Below, piece after piece: positions 26,049 to 36,669 of a stretch of 64,000 nt of DNA (positions are counted from its first letter, which is position 1; every line of letters starts with the position of its first letter). Under the pieces are notes generated by a model, which saw nothing but the letters and a program-made list of their open reading frames with translations, made no database searches and was not told where the DNA came from. This DNA is from Paludibacteraceae bacterium (GTDB lineage: Bacteria > Bacteroidota > Bacteroidia > Bacteroidales > Paludibacteraceae): NCBI GenBank assembly GCA_017556705.1, contig JAFYMG010000010.1, positions 124,001-188,000 on the forward strand. Direction: 5' to 3'. The translations under genes and the position numbers were made by a program.

Positions 26049-26540
26049 TTATTTTATACCCAATTCAGCCTTCACTGCAGAAGTCAAATTGGTTGCATCT
26101 GGTGCGATGTAAAGCATACCAGTTTGATCCATCACATAAGTACATGCTTGAGCTGCAGCCACTTTATTGATAGCAGCTAACAATTTCTCGCGAATAGGTT
26201 GGAGGTATTCCATTTGCTTTGCTTGCAAATCTTGTTGAATAGTTTGATAGAAGACTTGCATACGTTGCTCCATTTGTGCCAACTCTTGTTGACGATACTC
26301 AAGAATGCTAGCACTCATAGTAGCTTGTTGTTGTTGGAACTCAGTTACTTTCTTATTGAATTCCTCTTGCATGTTTGCTAGCTGTGTCTCATACACACCT
26401 TGTACAGAATCCAATTTCTCACCCATCAATTTGGTCTCTGGCATCAACGCCATAATCTCTTGAGAATTAACGTGTCCAATCTTTTGTGCGCTTGCCAAGA
26501 TAGGAAGTACTACAGCAAGCATTAAAATCATTTTTTTCAT
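26049..26540 (-). CDS. OmpH/Skp-family periplasmic chaperone (second copy)
   Basis: A 163-residue Skp-like chaperone expected to hold unfolded outer-membrane proteins in the periplasm on their way to BamA. Signal peptide MKKMILMLAVVLPILASA, then the family start QKIGHVNSQEIMALMPE, a long helical hairpin (residues about 45-120) and the C-terminal return CTYVMDQTGMLYIAPDATNLT, which is the usual OmpH ending. It is the second of two adjacent ompH paralogues downstream of bamA, an arrangement typical of Bacteroidetes. The 112-base gap before it contains four 11-bp tandem repeats. Confidence 0.93.
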   Translation of the reverse strand: MKKMILMLAVVLPILASAQKIGHVNSQEIMALMPETKLMGEKLDSVQGVYETQLANMQEEFNKKVTEFQQQQATMSASILEYRQQELAQMEQRMQVFYQTIQQDLQAKQMEYLQPIREKLLAAINKVAAAQACTYVMDQTGMLYIAPDATNLTSAVKAELGIK

Positions 26541-26602
26541 TTTTTGTATCTTTATTTAATGTTATTATTTCTATCCTCTGCAGGAACAATCAGGTACACG
26601 AA

Positions 26603-26644
26603 TTGTGTGGTTATTGTGTGGTTATTGTATGGTTATTGTATGGT
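26603..26644. repeat. 11-bp tandem repeat between the two ompH genes
   Basis: Almost four copies: TTGTGTGGTTA twice, then TTGTATGGTTA twice (the last cut short). It starts 9 bases downstream of one ompH stop codon, on the minus strand, within the 112-base gap. Confidence 0.9.
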
Positions 26645-26652
26645 GTCACCAA

Positions 26653-27180
26653 TCACTTTGCTCCTAGTTTCTCCAGCACTTGGTCTGAAATATCCAACTT
26701 ACTAGACATATAGATGAGACTTGGGTCTGCCGAGCGATCTTTCACCACATCGTATCGCTTTTCATTTGCAATATCCTGAATGGCATTGTAGATCTCATCT
26801 TGAATAGGTTTGAGCAGTGCCTCACGCTTTTTATACCATTCGCCCTCTTGACCAAAGTACTTGCGTTTGAGTTCAAGCACCTCTTGCTCTGCAGCAAGGA
26901 TTTCCTCCTCACGTTTTTGCTTCATATCTTGCGAAAGGAATATTTGCTCAGTTTGATAGTTAGACGCTAACACCTTAGCTTCTTGTTGAGCAGCATCAAT
27001 ATCCTTTTGCCAGCGTTTAGAAATCATGTTAAGTTGCTCATTAGCAGTCTCATATTGAGCAAGATTCTTCAATATATATTGCATATCAACATATGCAACA
27101 GAGAACTTTTGCGCTGCAAGTGGATTGGCAGCGAACCATCCACAAAGCACCATAATTGCTATTAAAATATATCGTTTCAT
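26653..27180 (-). CDS. OmpH/Skp-family periplasmic chaperone (first copy)
   Basis: A 175-residue Skp-like chaperone. The ATG at 27180 (MKRYILIAIMVLCGWFAANPLAAQ) gives a clean signal peptide. An ATG at 27186, overlapping the bamA stop codon as TAATG, is also possible and would add two residues; the longer upstream extension overlaps bamA and is rejected. After the signal comes the family pattern FSVAYVDMQYILKNLAQYETA, a long coiled helical region (about 45-130), and a C-terminal YDVVKDRSADPSLIYMSSKLDIS, the last matching the OmpH consensus. Close coupling to bamA supports a role in outer-membrane protein delivery. Confidence 0.93.
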   Translation of the reverse strand: MKRYILIAIMVLCGWFAANPLAAQKFSVAYVDMQYILKNLAQYETANEQLNMISKRWQKDIDAAQQEAKVLASNYQTEQIFLSQDMKQKREEEILAAEQEVLELKRKYFGQEGEWYKKREALLKPIQDEIYNAIQDIANEKRYDVVKDRSADPSLIYMSSKLDISDQVLEKLGAK

Positions 27181-27185
27181 AATCA

Positions 27186-29819
27186 TTATAATTCTTGTCC
27201 AAGTACAAAATGGAACTGCGATCCACCATATTGTTTCGAGCCATTGATTGGGTCGAATCCCCATCCCCAGTCAATACCCATAAGTCCAAACATAGGCAGG
27301 AACAGACGTACACCAACACCCGCTGAACGCTTGAGATTAAATGGGTTGTAATCCTTGATATCTGCAAAACAGTTACCTGCTTCTACGAAGGCAAGCGCCC
27401 AGATTGTAGCATTTTGCTCCAACGAGATTGGGTAGCGCAATTCCATCGTAAACTTGTTGTACACGTATCCCATGTTACGTCCCACAGCAGGATCGTATGG
27501 AGTAAGCGAACCTGATTGATAACCACGCATAGAGATGTACTCTGTAGAGTAGCTGGAATAGCTCGACATACCATCACCACCCATGTAGAACGTCTCGAAA
27601 GGCGACTTCGCATTCTTGTTATAATGACCCAAATATCCAAACTCAGCACGCGTCATCAACACCAATTTAGCATCTGACGTCAATGGAGTAAATACCTTAC
27701 CCGAGAAACGCCACTTGTGATACTCCAAGAGGTTGTACTTCTCGCTGGTGGTCATTTGCGCATACTGCGCATCTGTTGTTCCCTTGATAAGTGAATATGG
27801 CGGTGTAATCTTCAGCCCAAGAGTGAATTGCGAACCGCGGCGGGTATAAATTGGGTTATCAATACTTGAGCGAGAGAGTTGCAGATTGAGTGCCAAATTG
27901 TGACTATTGCCATCTGTAAGGATCATGTAGGGCCAATCCTTCAGCATGTAGAGTTGGTAACTCAACTCACCATAGAAAGAGAAATAGTCATCTGGCCAGC
28001 TAAGACGTTTACCATATCCAACACTTACACCCAAAGTGCGAAGATACTTATCAGGGTCTGCCTCTGATTCCTGCAATTGTTGGTAGTAATCAGATTGACC
28101 ATAATAATTGTAGTTGTAATAGTAATTGTTGTACAGGTTCTCGTAAGCTTGATAATAGCGATCTGAATATCCAGTTTGCGAAGCAAAGAAAATATTAGCA
28201 CTCAATGAATTAGGACGTTTTCCTCCCAACCAAGGTTCAAGGAAACTAATAGAAGCTGAAGTATAATACACACCATTGGTACGGGCATTAATACTAAAGG
28301 TTTGTCCTTCACCCTGTGGCACAATGCGATAACTCTCTGGATTAAAGAGGTTTTGGATAGCAAAGTTCGTAAACTTCAAGCCCAACGAGCCGACCAAACC
28401 TGTAGCACCCCAACCGAGCGAGAATTCGATTTGGTCGCTGGATTTAGTCTCAAGTTGATATGTGATGTCCACAGTTCCATCCTCCACATTAGGTTGGATA
28501 TCTGGGACAAGTTTCTCTTGATCAAAGTGTCCCATCTGTGCTAACTCACGGAGCGAACGCATGATATCAGACTGGCTATACAACTGCCCTGGCTTGGTGT
28601 ACAATTCGCGACGCACTACGTGCTCGTACACGCGCGTGTTACCTACTATATTAATCGCATTAATGGTAGCAGGCTTGCCCTCATACATACGCATCTCAAA
28701 GTCAATTGAGTCATTGTCAATATGCACCTCCACAGGATCAATATTAAAGAACAAATAACCTTGATCGGTATAGAGTTTAGACACCGCATCATCATCTTCG
28801 TTGAGACGCTTGTTTAATTCCTTGAGGTTATAGGTATCGCCTTTCTTAATACCTAAGACAGCATCCAAATACTCATACGGATACACCGTATTTCCAACCC
28901 AAGTAATATCGCGGAAATAATACTTACTACCCTCATCAATTGTCAAATAAACATCTACCCGTGTGGAATCTTCTGGAGATTTCACGACACTATCTGCGAC
29001 AATAATAGCATCACGATAACCAATTTCGTTATACTTCTCCAAAATCAATTTTTTATCATTTTCAAACTCAGAAGCAACAAACTTTTTCGTTTGGAACAAA
29101 TTGAGAATATGGTTATCATTCGTTTTTTTCATCGCACGATTAATCTGATTATGCGACAATGCCTCATTACCCGTTACATAGATATGTCCCACACGTGTTT
29201 TCTCATGTTTATTGACATTGACAGCCACTTTTACATATCCAGGATGATCCGTATCATTAAACTGAAGTACCTGAACATCAGTACTATAATATCCTTTTTC
29301 CTGCAAATACTTCGAAACTACTTTTTTAGCTCTATCAGCCAAATCAGGGGTCATTTGTCCACCTTTTTTGATACCAACTTTCACTTCCACATCCTCTTGT
29401 TCTGTTTTTCGTAGTCCGTTGTAAACAATATCCGACACACGTGGACGTTGTTGAAGCGCTATTTCAATCCAAATCTTATCACCTTCGATTTTCGTAGCCT
29501 TGAACTTGACATCTGAAAATAGACCTTGTTTCCAGAAACGCTTGAGTGACTTGGTAATTTGATCACCTGGTATCTCAATCTTATCACCAACAGCTAAACC
29601 TGAGAAACCGATCAACACAAAATCTTCATAACTATCCGCACCAGTCACTTTGATATCTGCAATCTCATACGTTTTACGTTGCATCGTGTATTCTATCACA
29701 GGTGCAGGTGTCACAACCTCGGCGATTGTGTCTGTAGACACGACCGCCAAACTATCTGATTGTGCAAGCATAGGTAACGCCAACAACAATCCCAATATTA
29801 TATTAACGAATCTGTTCAC
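27186..29819 (-). CDS. bamA: Outer-membrane protein assembly factor BamA
   Basis: The core of the barrel assembly machine. The GTG at 29819 ([20 protein letters not shown], with the initiator read as M) gives 877 residues and a proper signal peptide, overlapping the uppS end by 17 bases; a longer extension to 29867 would run deeper into uppS. Five POTRA repeats cover about residues 55-440 (for example [69 protein letters not shown]). The C-terminal half is the Omp85 barrel, containing [15 protein letters not shown], the family's loop 6 R-G-x region, and ending in [10 protein letters not shown]. Followed by two ompH genes, as in other Bacteroidetes. Confidence 0.97.
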   Translation of the reverse strand: MNRFVNIILGLLLALPMLAQSDSLAVVSTDTIAEVVTPAPVIEYTMQRKTYEIADIKVTGADSYEDFVLIGFSGLAVGDKIEIPGDQITKSLKRFWKQGLFSDVKFKATKIEGDKIWIEIALQQRPRVSDIVYNGLRKTEQEDVEVKVGIKKGGQMTPDLADRAKKVVSKYLQEKGYYSTDVQVLQFNDTDHPGYVKVAVNVNKHEKTRVGHIYVTGNEALSHNQINRAMKKTNDNHILNLFQTKKFVASEFENDKKLILEKYNEIGYRDAIIVADSVVKSPEDSTRVDVYLTIDEGSKYYFRDITWVGNTVYPYEYLDAVLGIKKGDTYNLKELNKRLNEDDDAVSKLYTDQGYLFFNIDPVEVHIDNDSIDFEMRMYEGKPATINAINIVGNTRVYEHVVRRELYTKPGQLYSQSDIMRSLRELAQMGHFDQEKLVPDIQPNVEDGTVDITYQLETKSSDQIEFSLGWGATGLVGSLGLKFTNFAIQNLFNPESYRIVPQGEGQTFSINARTNGVYYTSASISFLEPWLGGKRPNSLSANIFFASQTGYSDRYYQAYENLYNNYYYNYNYYGQSDYYQQLQESEADPDKYLRTLGVSVGYGKRLSWPDDYFSFYGELSYQLYMLKDWPYMILTDGNSHNLALNLQLSRSSIDNPIYTRRGSQFTLGLKITPPYSLIKGTTDAQYAQMTTSEKYNLLEYHKWRFSGKVFTPLTSDAKLVLMTRAEFGYLGHYNKNAKSPFETFYMGGDGMSSYSSYSTEYISMRGYQSGSLTPYDPAVGRNMGYVYNKFTMELRYPISLEQNATIWALAFVEAGNCFADIKDYNPFNLKRSAGVGVRLFLPMFGLMGIDWGWGFDPINGSKQYGGSQFHFVLGQEL

Positions 29820-30549
29820 TAGTCTTTCCAAATCTACGTTCACGATGTTGATAATCAACAATCGCATGATAAAACTCCTCGTTCGTAAACTCTGGCCACA
29901 AGCAATCCGTGAAATATAATTCTGCGTATGCTAATTGCCAGAGCAAAAAGTTACTTATGCGTAATTCGCCACTCGTACGAATCAACAAATCAGGATCAGG
30001 AATATCCGAAGTGGTTAGATACGAAGATACAACTTCTTCATTGATATCCTCAACCAACATTTTTCCTTCCTTTACCGCCTCTGCTATCATTTGTGTTGAG
30101 CGGATAATTTCCCAACGAGCACTATAACTGAGCGCTATTACCAAAACCAATCCAGTGTTGCCGCTTGTTTGCTCAATACACGATAAAAACTTATCATATG
30201 TCACCTTGGGTAATCGAGCCAAATCTCCTATTGCTTGAAGACGAATATTATTCTTCATCAAAGTAGGTGTCTCCTTAACTATCGTATCCACCAACAAAGC
30301 CATCAACGCATCCACCTCTTCTTTAGGACGATTCCAATTTTCAGTAGAGAAGGCATATAAAGTCAAATACGAGACACCCAATTCTGCTGCAACTTCTGTA
30401 ATATTGTGCACAGTCTCAACCCCCCGACGGTGACCGAACATACGCGCCAATCCTTGGCGTTTCGCCCATCGACCATTTCCATCCATGATGATAGCTACAT
30501 GGCGTGGTATTCTATCCAATTGAATTTGCTCCTTATATCCCATAATCAT
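29803..30549 (-). CDS. uppS: Isoprenyl transferase (undecaprenyl diphosphate synthase)
   Basis: Makes the C55 lipid carrier for peptidoglycan and other surface glycans by adding isopentenyl diphosphate to farnesyl diphosphate in the cis configuration. 248 residues. The catalytic [17 protein letters not shown] is at about residues 18-34, then [24 protein letters not shown] and the C-terminal [25 protein letters not shown]. The start may be ATG at 30549 or two codons later (MGYKEQ). It overlaps both neighbours (17 bases with bamA, 17 with the upstream barrel gene), showing a tightly packed operon that links carrier-lipid supply with outer-membrane assembly. Confidence 0.97.
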   Translation of the reverse strand: MIMGYKEQIQLDRIPRHVAIIMDGNGRWAKRQGLARMFGHRRGVETVHNITEVAAELGVSYLTLYAFSTENWNRPKEEVDALMALLVDTIVKETPTLMKNNIRLQAIGDLARLPKVTYDKFLSCIEQTSGNTGLVLVIALSYSARWEIIRSTQMIAEAVKEGKMLVEDINEEVVSSYLTTSDIPDPDLLIRTSGELRISNFLLWQLAYAELYFTDCLWPEFTNEEFYHAIVDYQHRERRFGKTSEQIR

Positions 30550-31264
30550 TAGTCATATCGTCACACAGCAGACAAGTCCTTTCTTTATGCCCAAACTCAA
30601 ACACCACACCTACTGTTAAAGTAGATGTCACATCATTATTCATGATATTGATACCATTCATCTCATGTAAGTTATCAAAGGCTTCACTCCCTTCCAGCCC
30701 ATCGCCATTCCACAAATAAACATTATGTTGCCACGCCAACTGCAGTTGCCATCTTTCAGCAATTTTCCACTTAAGGCCTATTCCAACTGGCAAATATACA
30801 GCAACACATTTGAAGAAATCCTTCATAATTAGAGAATCCTCATAAACCGTTGCACCAACTCCCAAAAACATATATGGAGTTAAAGATCTCATGTGGATAT
30901 TATACTCATCCAATCCTAATTGAAAAAAATTGTATTCACCCACAACATCCACATGCCACATCGAATTATCAACATTGTACTCTTTATTTATCACACGTTG
31001 ACGCTGACCTTTTAATTGTATCGCCCAACGAGGATCAATTTTATAACGTAACTGCGCGCCATAAGTTTCTCCTACGGACATAAACACATGAGATGCCAAC
31101 TCTCCTACATAATACGAAGCACCACCCTGCACTCCCACTTCCATGAAATAAAATCGATGGTGATTCTCTTCCGCAAACGCACAAACAGGCAGCAGAGTGA
31201 TCCACACTACTAAAACAACGAATCTTATATTAGGAAAGTTACTTCGGTACACGAACAAGAACAA
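30533..31264 (-). CDS. DUF6089-like outer-membrane beta-barrel protein (paralogue 1)
   Basis: A 243-residue predicted barrel. After a hydrophobic signal ([16 protein letters not shown]) come repeated strands: [89 protein letters not shown]. This matches the small Bacteroidetes barrel family found just upstream of uppS-bamA in many genomes. Function is not established; the position suggests a link to outer-membrane assembly. The N-terminal MFLFVYRSN before the signal may not be translated. The last 17 bases overlap uppS. Clearly related to the next gene upstream. Confidence 0.78.
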   Translation of the reverse strand: MFLFVYRSNFPNIRFVVLVVWITLLPVCAFAEENHHRFYFMEVGVQGGASYYVGELASHVFMSVGETYGAQLRYKIDPRWAIQLKGQRQRVINKEYNVDNSMWHVDVVGEYNFFQLGLDEYNIHMRSLTPYMFLGVGATVYEDSLIMKDFFKCVAVYLPVGIGLKWKIAERWQLQLAWQHNVYLWNGDGLEGSEAFDNLHEMNGINIMNNDVTSTLTVGVVFEFGHKERTCLLCDDMTNDYGI

Positions 31265-31270
31265 TGAAGA

Positions 31271-32251
31271 TTAATACATAATCAATCGGTCCTCTTTCCA
31301 CTTGTCTAAGTTAATAATCGCGCTGATAGAGAACAGGCAATCATGATTATATCCCACAATATGCTTATCTAACTGATCAAATGCAGGACGATTCTTCACA
31401 TTTTCGCATCGTGGCACATCTACACTACCCTCACGAGCCGTCAAGTATGGAGCTGCTGTAGCACCCTCAAGATTACTATTCAAACCACCCTTACCTTTGT
31501 TAGAAAAATACAACTGATATTGGAAAGAGCCTTTCAATTGGACATTATCATTGATACGCCACTTCACACCAAATGCAACTGGAATATACAAGCCAACTGC
31601 AAGCTCATTCTTATCCTTAAGTTTCTCACCATCAGTAGTACCCTTATACATCTTTCCTACTTGCGGGAAACACGTGTTCATCTTAGAATACAGAAAAGAA
31701 TTATTATTCCTATTGATTGCACGCAACGTTGCATTTTTATTAAATATAGTCACGCCCACACCCATACCAACATACGGAACCACATTATATATTGCTTGCT
31801 CAGGCGTCATAATATTTCCGTAATTCAACAAGTTAAATTCTGCCATGGCATCTACATGCCACATTGAGTTATAATACACGCTACGCACCTCTTCTGGTAC
31901 GTTGCTGGTCGATATAATAGAATCATACTCAGCAAAACATACACGCTGACGCACTGCCTTTAATGTAACATGCCATCGAGTATCAATACGGTAGCCTACA
32001 CTAAAACCAAATGTTTCAATACCCGGCCATCTTAAAGTACCGCGTTCTCCAAATGCGATTGCATCATACGATTGAACACGCAACAAATCTGGATGCGTTG
32101 TCGCAGCAGGAGCCTTCTGACCCACATAAAATCCCACACCCGCAGAAGGGCCAAATTCCAAACGATCAATATGGTCACGAAAATCTGCAAACGCAACTGC
32201 TGGTATTAAGACCAGCATCAATAATGTCGTTAAAACTTTGGTTTTATTCAT
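31271..32251 (-). CDS. DUF6089-like outer-membrane beta-barrel protein (paralogue 2)
   Basis: A 326-residue barrel protein with signal peptide MNKTKVLTTLLMLVLIPAVAFA. It shares a row of blocks with its neighbour: WHVTLKAVRQRV against [28 protein letters not shown] against [57 protein letters not shown]. The two therefore arose by tandem duplication, after which this one gained longer loops (about residues 45-65 and 185-215). It is the first gene of the run down to murF, with a consensus promoter 41 bases upstream. Function unknown. Confidence 0.78.
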   Translation of the reverse strand: MNKTKVLTTLLMLVLIPAVAFADFRDHIDRLEFGPSAGVGFYVGQKAPAATTHPDLLRVQSYDAIAFGERGTLRWPGIETFGFSVGYRIDTRWHVTLKAVRQRVCFAEYDSIISTSNVPEEVRSVYYNSMWHVDAMAEFNLLNYGNIMTPEQAIYNVVPYVGMGVGVTIFNKNATLRAINRNNNSFLYSKMNTCFPQVGKMYKGTTDGEKLKDKNELAVGLYIPVAFGVKWRINDNVQLKGSFQYQLYFSNKGKGGLNSNLEGATAAPYLTAREGSVDVPRCENVKNRPAFDQLDKHIVGYNHDCLFSISAIINLDKWKEDRLIMY

Positions 32252-32291
32252 AATAATTTATCTCCAGATATTAATTTACACAAAATCGCGG

Positions 32292-32323
32292 CAAAGTTAC
32301 AACTTTTTTTTTACATATGCAAA
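32292..32323 (-). promoter_or_regulatory. Promoter of the barrel-uppS-bamA-ompH operon
   Basis: Minus strand TTTG (complement of 32320-32323), 20-base spacer, TAACTTTG (complement of 32292-32299). No other good promoter is seen before the MFS gene, so it may serve about 8 kb. Confidence 0.85.
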
Positions 32324-32417
32324 TGATAGCACATAATTTATCAAAAAAAATCTACAACTTTTGCCCTCCCCTATCTCAAATTGGTTACTACTAATTTTAT
32401 CGTCATGCCGAAGTCTA

Positions 32418-32443
32418 ACAAAAAAGACGCATCAATGCGCCTT
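32418..32443 (-). terminator. Terminator of the dnaN-radA operon
   Basis: Minus strand stem AAGGCGCAT / ATGCGTCTT (one G-T pair) followed by four or more T; lies 33 bases after radA. Confidence 0.85.
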
Positions 32444-32475
32444 TTCTCATATAATCATTTGTTGGAATAATGCAA

Positions 32476-33834
32476 TCATTGCTTCATCAATCGTCTAAAA
32501 GCATCCGCCACTCGACTTACCTCCACCACGTCTATCTTTAACCCATGCGTATTATATTTCTGTCCCGCAGGAATAATAATTTGTTCGAAACCTAATTTCT
32601 CTGCTTCACGAATACGTTGATCTATTCTATTCACCGGTCGTATTTCGCCCGCTAGGCCAACCTCGCCAGTCATACAAATCTTTGAATCCAAAGCAATATC
32701 CATATTCGATGACAACACCGCCGCCAGAACTGGCAGATCTATCGCAGGATCATTCACCTTTATACCGCCTGCAATATTCACAAACACATCCTTTTGCAGC
32801 AACTTAAACCCTACTCTTTTCTCCAAAACGGCCAACAACATATTCAAACGTTTCCCATCAAAACCAGTACTACTACGTTGTGGAGTACCATACGCTGCAC
32901 TCGCTACAAGTGCCTGGACCTCAATCAATAATGGACGTACACCTTCCACCGCAGCGGCAATAGCCACACCCGATAATCCATCCCTATTACCCGACAATAG
33001 CAACTCGCTCGGGTTCAGCACTTCGCGCAAGCCATCTTGCTGCATTTCAAAAATACCTAACTCGCTCGTACTACCAAAACGATTCTTTTGTGCACGTAAA
33101 ATGCGATACACATAATGTTGATCACCCTCAAACTGCAACACCGTATCTACTACATGTTCTAGCACTTTGGGGCCTGCCAGCAATCCTTCTTTATTGATAT
33201 GTCCAACAATAACAAAAGGCACATTCTTCTCTTTTGCGTATTGCAATATTCGCGCTGCACACTCTTTCACCTGACTCAAACTACCAATACTCGCCTCTAT
33301 TGACTCTGTACCTATCGTTTGAATACTATCCACCACCACTATCTCTGGCTGAATATCCGTCACGCAATCTAAAATCCGCTCCAACGAAGTTTCCGCCAAA
33401 ATATATAAATTCTCCGCATCACCTGATAATCGTTCAGCTCTGAGCTTCAGCTGCTTAGCGCTCTCCTCTCCACTTGCATACAGCGTTTTTCGGTTCCCCA
33501 TCTTCATCAATACTTGCAGTGCCAAAGTAGACTTTCCTATACCAGGTTCTCCACCCAAAAGCACCAAACTGCCAGGGACCAATCCTCCACCCAACACGCG
33601 ATTAAACTCTGAAGATTGCATGTCTAATCGCATCTCCTCTTTCGCCTCCACTTCATGCAAACGTTGAGCCTGCGCCCCACGACGCAAACTGGCTCCACCT
33701 TTCTTAGTAGAGACCATCACGTTCACCTCCTCCTCATATGTTCCCCACTCACCACAAATAGGACAACGACCAATCATCTGAGGAGACTGAGCACCACAAT
33801 TAGAGCACACATATTTCGTTGAAGCCTTTGCCAC
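32476..33834 (-). CDS. radA: DNA repair protein RadA (RadA/Sms helicase)
   Basis: A RecA-like ATPase and branch-migration helicase that processes recombination intermediates. 452 residues, the normal size. The N-terminal zinc finger is C-x2-C-x(n)-C-x2-C (YVCSNCGAQSPQMIGRCPICGEWG, residues about 8-30). Walker A is GGEPGIGKSTL near residue 95. The RadA-specific KNRFG motif occurs in AQKNRFGSTSELG about residue 250. The C-terminal Lon-protease-like domain (about 280-452) lacks the protease dyad as usual for RadA. Last gene of the operon dnaN-exonuclease-rnz-radA. Confidence 0.97.
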   Translation of the reverse strand: MAKASTKYVCSNCGAQSPQMIGRCPICGEWGTYEEEVNVMVSTKKGGASLRRGAQAQRLHEVEAKEEMRLDMQSSEFNRVLGGGLVPGSLVLLGGEPGIGKSTLALQVLMKMGNRKTLYASGEESAKQLKLRAERLSGDAENLYILAETSLERILDCVTDIQPEIVVVDSIQTIGTESIEASIGSLSQVKECAARILQYAKEKNVPFVIVGHINKEGLLAGPKVLEHVVDTVLQFEGDQHYVYRILRAQKNRFGSTSELGIFEMQQDGLREVLNPSELLLSGNRDGLSGVAIAAAVEGVRPLLIEVQALVASAAYGTPQRSSTGFDGKRLNMLLAVLEKRVGFKLLQKDVFVNIAGGIKVNDPAIDLPVLAAVLSSNMDIALDSKICMTGEVGLAGEIRPVNRIDQRIREAEKLGFEQIIIPAGQKYNTHGLKIDVVEVSRVADAFRRLMKQ

Positions 33835-33853
33835 GTTCTAAAACCCAAACAAA

Positions 33854-34636
33854 TTATATCTCTATCGTTTCTTTTTCAACTGCCAACACTGTATTCTCAA
33901 ACACCTCTTTGGCCTCGTTTAAAAACACAGTATGATCATCTTCGCGAGCGCTAAAATGCCCTATTACTAATTTCCCCACACCCGCCAACTTTGCAATCTC
34001 TGCTGCTTGTTTCGCGGTAGAATGGGTATGTTTTTTACACTTATCCGCATCCTTTTCTGTGTATGTAGCCTCATGAAACAACACATCCACCCCCGCTATC
34101 TGCTCTACAATTTTTTCACGATACGCAGTGTCCGAGCAATATGCATATCGTTTACGAGGCGCCTTATCACGGTGATGCTCTGTAAACAAGAAACCACATG
34201 TTGGCACCTTGTGCTTTAGAGGTATTGTTTCTATTGTCAATGTACGATCCTCGAAAATCGTCTCTCGCTTCCGAGGGTTAATTGCATGGAAATCAACCTC
34301 ATATGGCAAATCCTGACAATGATAATCCAACAAAGGGCGAAGCAATTTCTCCAGGTCAGCATGGGCATAGATATGCAGAGGCTGCGTACGCCCCATCATA
34401 CCCAACGTGGATATCAATCCTATCAAGCCAAAGCAATGATCACCGTGCAAGTGAGAAATCAACACCGTATACAGTCGCGCAGTTCTTATACCCAATTGTC
34501 TCATTTTTAATTGAGTACCTTCACCACAATCCACAAGAAATGATTTATCACATAGTTCCACAATCTGCCCAGTGGGCGAATTTTGAAACGTTGGCATCGC
34601 ACTGCCACATCCTAATATGGTCAATTCGTTGTTCAA
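33854..34636 (-). CDS. rnz: Ribonuclease Z (tRNase Z)
   Basis: Removes the 3' trailer from tRNA precursors to prepare CCA addition; needed here because the three tRNA genes in the window do not encode CCA. 260 residues, slightly shorter than the common 300-310 form. The metal-binding motif SHLHGDH lies near residue 62, the N-terminal GCGSAMPTFQNSPTGQ matches the family start, and later ligands appear in YCSDTAY, HEATYTE and KLVIGHFSARE. The start ATG at 34636 is 42 bases from the upstream exonuclease gene. Confidence 0.94.
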   Translation of the reverse strand: MNNELTILGCGSAMPTFQNSPTGQIVELCDKSFLVDCGEGTQLKMRQLGIRTARLYTVLISHLHGDHCFGLIGLISTLGMMGRTQPLHIYAHADLEKLLRPLLDYHCQDLPYEVDFHAINPRKRETIFEDRTLTIETIPLKHKVPTCGFLFTEHHRDKAPRKRYAYCSDTAYREKIVEQIAGVDVLFHEATYTEKDADKCKKHTHSTAKQAAEIAKLAGVGKLVIGHFSAREDDHTVFLNEAKEVFENTVLAVEKETIEI

Positions 34637-34678
34637 ATCAACTCAGTTGTATTCAAGTTGTTCAATATTATTCAACTT

Positions 34679-35470
34679 TTAGCCCCTCAAACTTAAGTAC
34701 ACACGCATAAAAACAGCTTTTGTATACTGAGGAAAATCTCCTTGCTGAATCCAACCATGATAGCCTGGATCACGACGGAAGACATCTGCCACACGCAGCC
34801 CCTTGTATTTACCAAAGTTGAATATTTCCTTACCCTCAGCATCATATGCTACACGTCCTGCAAAATCTGCAAATCTCATAGTACCAGAGGTATAATCTGA
34901 CAATTCTTCCACAGTTTCAGGTAGTTCATATTTCTCCAATTGCGCTTTCAACACCTCGTATGTCGCCATCGTATCTGCATCAGCTGAGTGCGCTGCAGTC
35001 AAATCTTTTCCACAGTAAAACTTATACGCGGCCACCAAGTTACGTGGCTCTTGGCGTTGAAAAATAGTAAATACATCCACCATACGCATACGCTTCAAAT
35101 CAATATTCACCCCTACTCGCAACATCTCCTCCGCCAACAAAGGCAAGTCAAAGTGATTAGAATTGTAACCCGCCAAATCCGAACCTTCTAGTACTTTTGC
35201 TAGCTCTGGAGCAATCTCCTTGAATGTTGGACAATCCACCAAATCCTCATCATGAATGCCATGCACTGCAGTTGCCTCATCTGATATATGCATTTGAATC
35301 TCCTGTCCCAACATCATCTGAGTTGGTTTAACGCGGAAGGTCTTCCCCTCGGCACAACCGTTAGGAAAGACCTTATAGTAACTCAGCTCTACTATTCTAT
35401 CTTGAGCTATATTCAAACCCGTGGTTTCCAAATCAAAGAAAACCAATGGGCGAGTTAAATGCAATTTCAT
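34679..35470 (-). CDS. DnaQ-like DEDDh 3'-5' exonuclease
   Basis: A 263-residue exonuclease of the DnaQ/epsilon fold. Exo I is VFFDLETTG (residues about 9-17), Exo II is LAGYNSNHFDLPLLAEE (about 98-114), Exo III is TAAHSADADTMATYEVL with the catalytic H and D. A C-terminal segment (about 185-263, FNFGKYKGLRVADVFRRDPGYHGWI) is the extra domain found in many Bacteroidetes DnaQ-like proteins. It lies between dnaN and rnz with short gaps (15 and 42 bases). That makes a role in proofreading or DNA repair reasonable, but it could also act on RNA; its target is not shown. Confidence 0.9.
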   Translation of the reverse strand: MKLHLTRPLVFFDLETTGLNIAQDRIVELSYYKVFPNGCAEGKTFRVKPTQMMLGQEIQMHISDEATAVHGIHDEDLVDCPTFKEIAPELAKVLEGSDLAGYNSNHFDLPLLAEEMLRVGVNIDLKRMRMVDVFTIFQRQEPRNLVAAYKFYCGKDLTAAHSADADTMATYEVLKAQLEKYELPETVEELSDYTSGTMRFADFAGRVAYDAEGKEIFNFGKYKGLRVADVFRRDPGYHGWIQQGDFPQYTKAVFMRVYLSLRG

Positions 35471-35485
35471 TCGAAAACCTCTAAA

Positions 35486-36604
35486 TTAGTCATTTAGGAG
35501 CATTGGCATCAACAGAATCAACAAATCTTGATTCTCTTCATTCTCAGAAGGCAAAATCAAACCAGCACGAGCAGGATCAGCCAATGCTAATACCACATCC
35601 TGAGAAATAATTGACGACAAAATCTCAATCAAGAATGGTGCTTTAAAGCCAATAGCCATTGGCATACCTGCATAATCACATGCAATCGTCTCCTCTGCTG
35701 AAGTAGAGAAGTCAATATCCTGAGCAGAAATCTTGATTTGGTTCTCACTCAATGCCAACTTGATCAAACTAGTACCCGTATTTGCAAATACTGCTACACG
35801 CTTACAAGCATTCACAATAGTCTGTCGATCAACAATTACCTTATTTTGGTTATTTTGCGGAATAACTGCATTATAATTAGGGAAACGGCCCTCAATTTGA
35901 CGGCAGACAACCACCGTTTGACCAAAGGCAAATGTAGCATTCTTTGCACCGAAGCTAACCGCCACATTATCCGAGCCCTTCAACACTTGACGCAACAACT
36001 GCGCAGGCTTCTTTGGCAAGATAAAATTCACAGGTTGAGCACTTGTAACGCTAGTATTCGCATAACGAACCAAACGATGAGCATCCGTGGCAACCAAAGT
36101 AATTTTCTCCTCGTTCAAATCGAAATAAATACCATTCATTACAGGACGCAACTCATCATCAGCTGTGCAGAAAATGGTCTTATTCACCGCATCCAACAAC
36201 ACATCAGCCGCAATATCAAAACTATTTTCACCTGCCTCCATTGGCATTTCTGGATACTCGTTACCATTTGCACCTACAAAACTATATGTACCATTTGCAC
36301 TTGTGATATTCAGGCCAAAGTTTTGATCATCAATATGGAATGTCAGTGGTTGCTCAGAAAACTCCTTCAAGGTCTCCAACAAAATTTTGGCCGCTACAGC
36401 CACTTTGCCCTCACCTTGTGCACTATCTACTGCCATTGAAGTACGCAACGTAGTCTCTCCATCTGAAGCAGTCAAAGTAAGTTGATCACCCTTCAAGTCA
36501 AACAACACGCACTCTAAAATTTGTAAACTATTTTTTGCCGCAATCACACGGCTGGCTGCTTGCAATTGCGCAAACAATTCCTTGCTAGATACATTAAATT
36601 TCAT
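35486..36604 (-). CDS. dnaN: DNA polymerase III beta subunit (sliding clamp)
   Basis: The ring-shaped processivity clamp of the replicative polymerase. 372 residues, normal for the family. Three repeated clamp domains run about 1-120, 128-245 and 247-372. Family blocks include FDLKGDQLTLTASDGETTLRT, MNGIYFDLNEEKITLVATDAHRL and the C-terminal PFLIEILSSI ... GLILPSENEENQDLLILLMPM, close to the common M-P-M-R/L ending. It is first in an operon with an exonuclease, rnz and radA, rather than beside dnaA, which is absent here. The promoter is back to back with that of murI. Confidence 0.97.
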   Translation of the reverse strand: MKFNVSSKELFAQLQAASRVIAAKNSLQILECVLFDLKGDQLTLTASDGETTLRTSMAVDSAQGEGKVAVAAKILLETLKEFSEQPLTFHIDDQNFGLNITSANGTYSFVGANGNEYPEMPMEAGENSFDIAADVLLDAVNKTIFCTADDELRPVMNGIYFDLNEEKITLVATDAHRLVRYANTSVTSAQPVNFILPKKPAQLLRQVLKGSDNVAVSFGAKNATFAFGQTVVVCRQIEGRFPNYNAVIPQNNQNKVIVDRQTIVNACKRVAVFANTGTSLIKLALSENQIKISAQDIDFSTSAEETIACDYAGMPMAIGFKAPFLIEILSSIISQDVVLALADPARAGLILPSENEENQDLLILLMPMLLND

Positions 36605-36669
36605 ATCGCTATTATTTTATTTGATTCAAGATTACACAGGAGTATTTACAAAACACTCCTATTCGGCTG

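Noticed and set aside
27187..27264. Longer N-terminus for the first OmpH protein
   Set aside because: It would overlap the 3' end of bamA by about 80 bases and hide the signal peptide; the ATG at 27180 or 27186 is better.
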